Below, one piece after another: positions 14,904-15,176 of a stretch of DNA of 15,176 nt. The position numbers and the translations under genes were made by a program. Under the pieces are notes generated by a model that was not told the origin of the DNA, searched no databases, and worked only from the letters and a program-made list of their open reading frames with translations. The stretch is from Phoronis ovalis (Eukaryota; Phoronida; Phoronidae): NCBI GenBank assembly GCA_028565635.1, contig JAOXYB010028789.1:1-15176 (forward strand). The letters are read 5' to 3'. Every line of letters begins with the position of its first letter. Position 1 is the first letter of the stretch.

Positions 14904-15176
14904 CTTTTTATGCCCATCACTATGTAATAGTGAAAGGGCATATAGCCGTACCGCATTCGGCGGCGGCATATGTAACCTTTTCTTTGTGTTGCTATAACGG
15001 CTTCATCTTTCGTCAGATCATCTTCGTATTTGGTACAGGTCAAAGTGCAGGTTTGATATAATTTTGACCTCGATTACCCAAGATGGCCTATTGGCGTCCA
15101 TGTTTGTACCCGAGAGTGCACCTTACTTGGCGATAAATGCGGGAAAGACGAAGCGTTGACTTGATGATTCGAAGGT
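14904..15176 (+). repeat. Hairpin-headed dispersed repeat block 4 (runs off the window)
   Basis: It starts CTTTTTATGCCC with the best start hairpin in the window. The outer arms TATGCCC (14909-14915) and GGGCATA (14937-14943) enclose CACTAT-GTA-ATAGTG (14918-14932). A P module follows (TTCGTATTTGGTACAGG, GGTCAAAGTGCAGG, ATGGCC-N7-GTCCAT at 15083-15101). The start of Q (GGGAAAGACGAAGCG) reaches the window end. Confidence 0.9.

Larger units (their letters stand above)
12588..15176. other. 3' UTR and downstream flank of the LRP1-like gene
   Basis: No coding sequence is recognised. The stretch holds several AATAAA sites (12676, 13440, 14177, 14545), six related bulged stem-loops (13193-13934), a 46-bp tandem duplication (14714-14810) and the start of repeat block 4 (14904). 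Where the transcript really ends cannot be told from the sequence. Confidence 0.6.

Overview
This window reads as animal nuclear DNA. It is AT-rich and spliced, with nine short exons bounded by canonical GT/AG sites. The exons join into one open frame for the C-terminal 454 residues of an LDL-receptor-related protein that most resembles LRP1 (+ strand, 723-12587). The gene starts upstream of the window. Long introns filled with diverged dispersed repeats suggest an invertebrate, probably marine. I cannot place the phylum from the sequence alone.

Gene layout. Exon 1 (723-899) is the end of the last YWTD-type beta-propeller. Exons 2-7 encode seven EGF-like repeats, a short juxtamembrane linker and one transmembrane helix. 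Exons 8-9 encode an 83-residue cytoplasmic tail (counting a few residues from exon 7) with two NPxY motifs, an NPF motif, an acidic stretch and two acidic di-leucine signals, ending at TAA 12585-12587. The tail aligns well by eye with the vertebrate LRP1 tail, which makes this an LRP1-type endocytic and signalling receptor.

Repeats. Four blocks of one repeat family lie in the same orientation (5340-6850, 7879-8640, 9241-11098, 14904-window end). Two of the three introns longer than 1 kb carry them, and one is downstream of the gene. Each block begins with TTT(T)TATG and a compound hairpin, then alternating ~150-bp and ~170-bp modules rich in inverted repeats. A solo module fragment sits in the third such intron (about 2830-2930). 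A second repeat family built on CCCTAAAAATGGRT lies at 11100-11400. A possible tRNA-derived SINE head is on the minus strand at 4611-4700.

3' flank. Beyond the stop codon there is no further gene. The most striking structure is at 13193-13934: six scattered copies of a short bulged stem-loop. Both the upper and lower stems vary in sequence but largely keep pairing, while the five-base loop (WAGAK) and a bulged C are constant. They lie where an extended LRP1 3' UTR would be. This is the best candidate in the window for an undescribed element.
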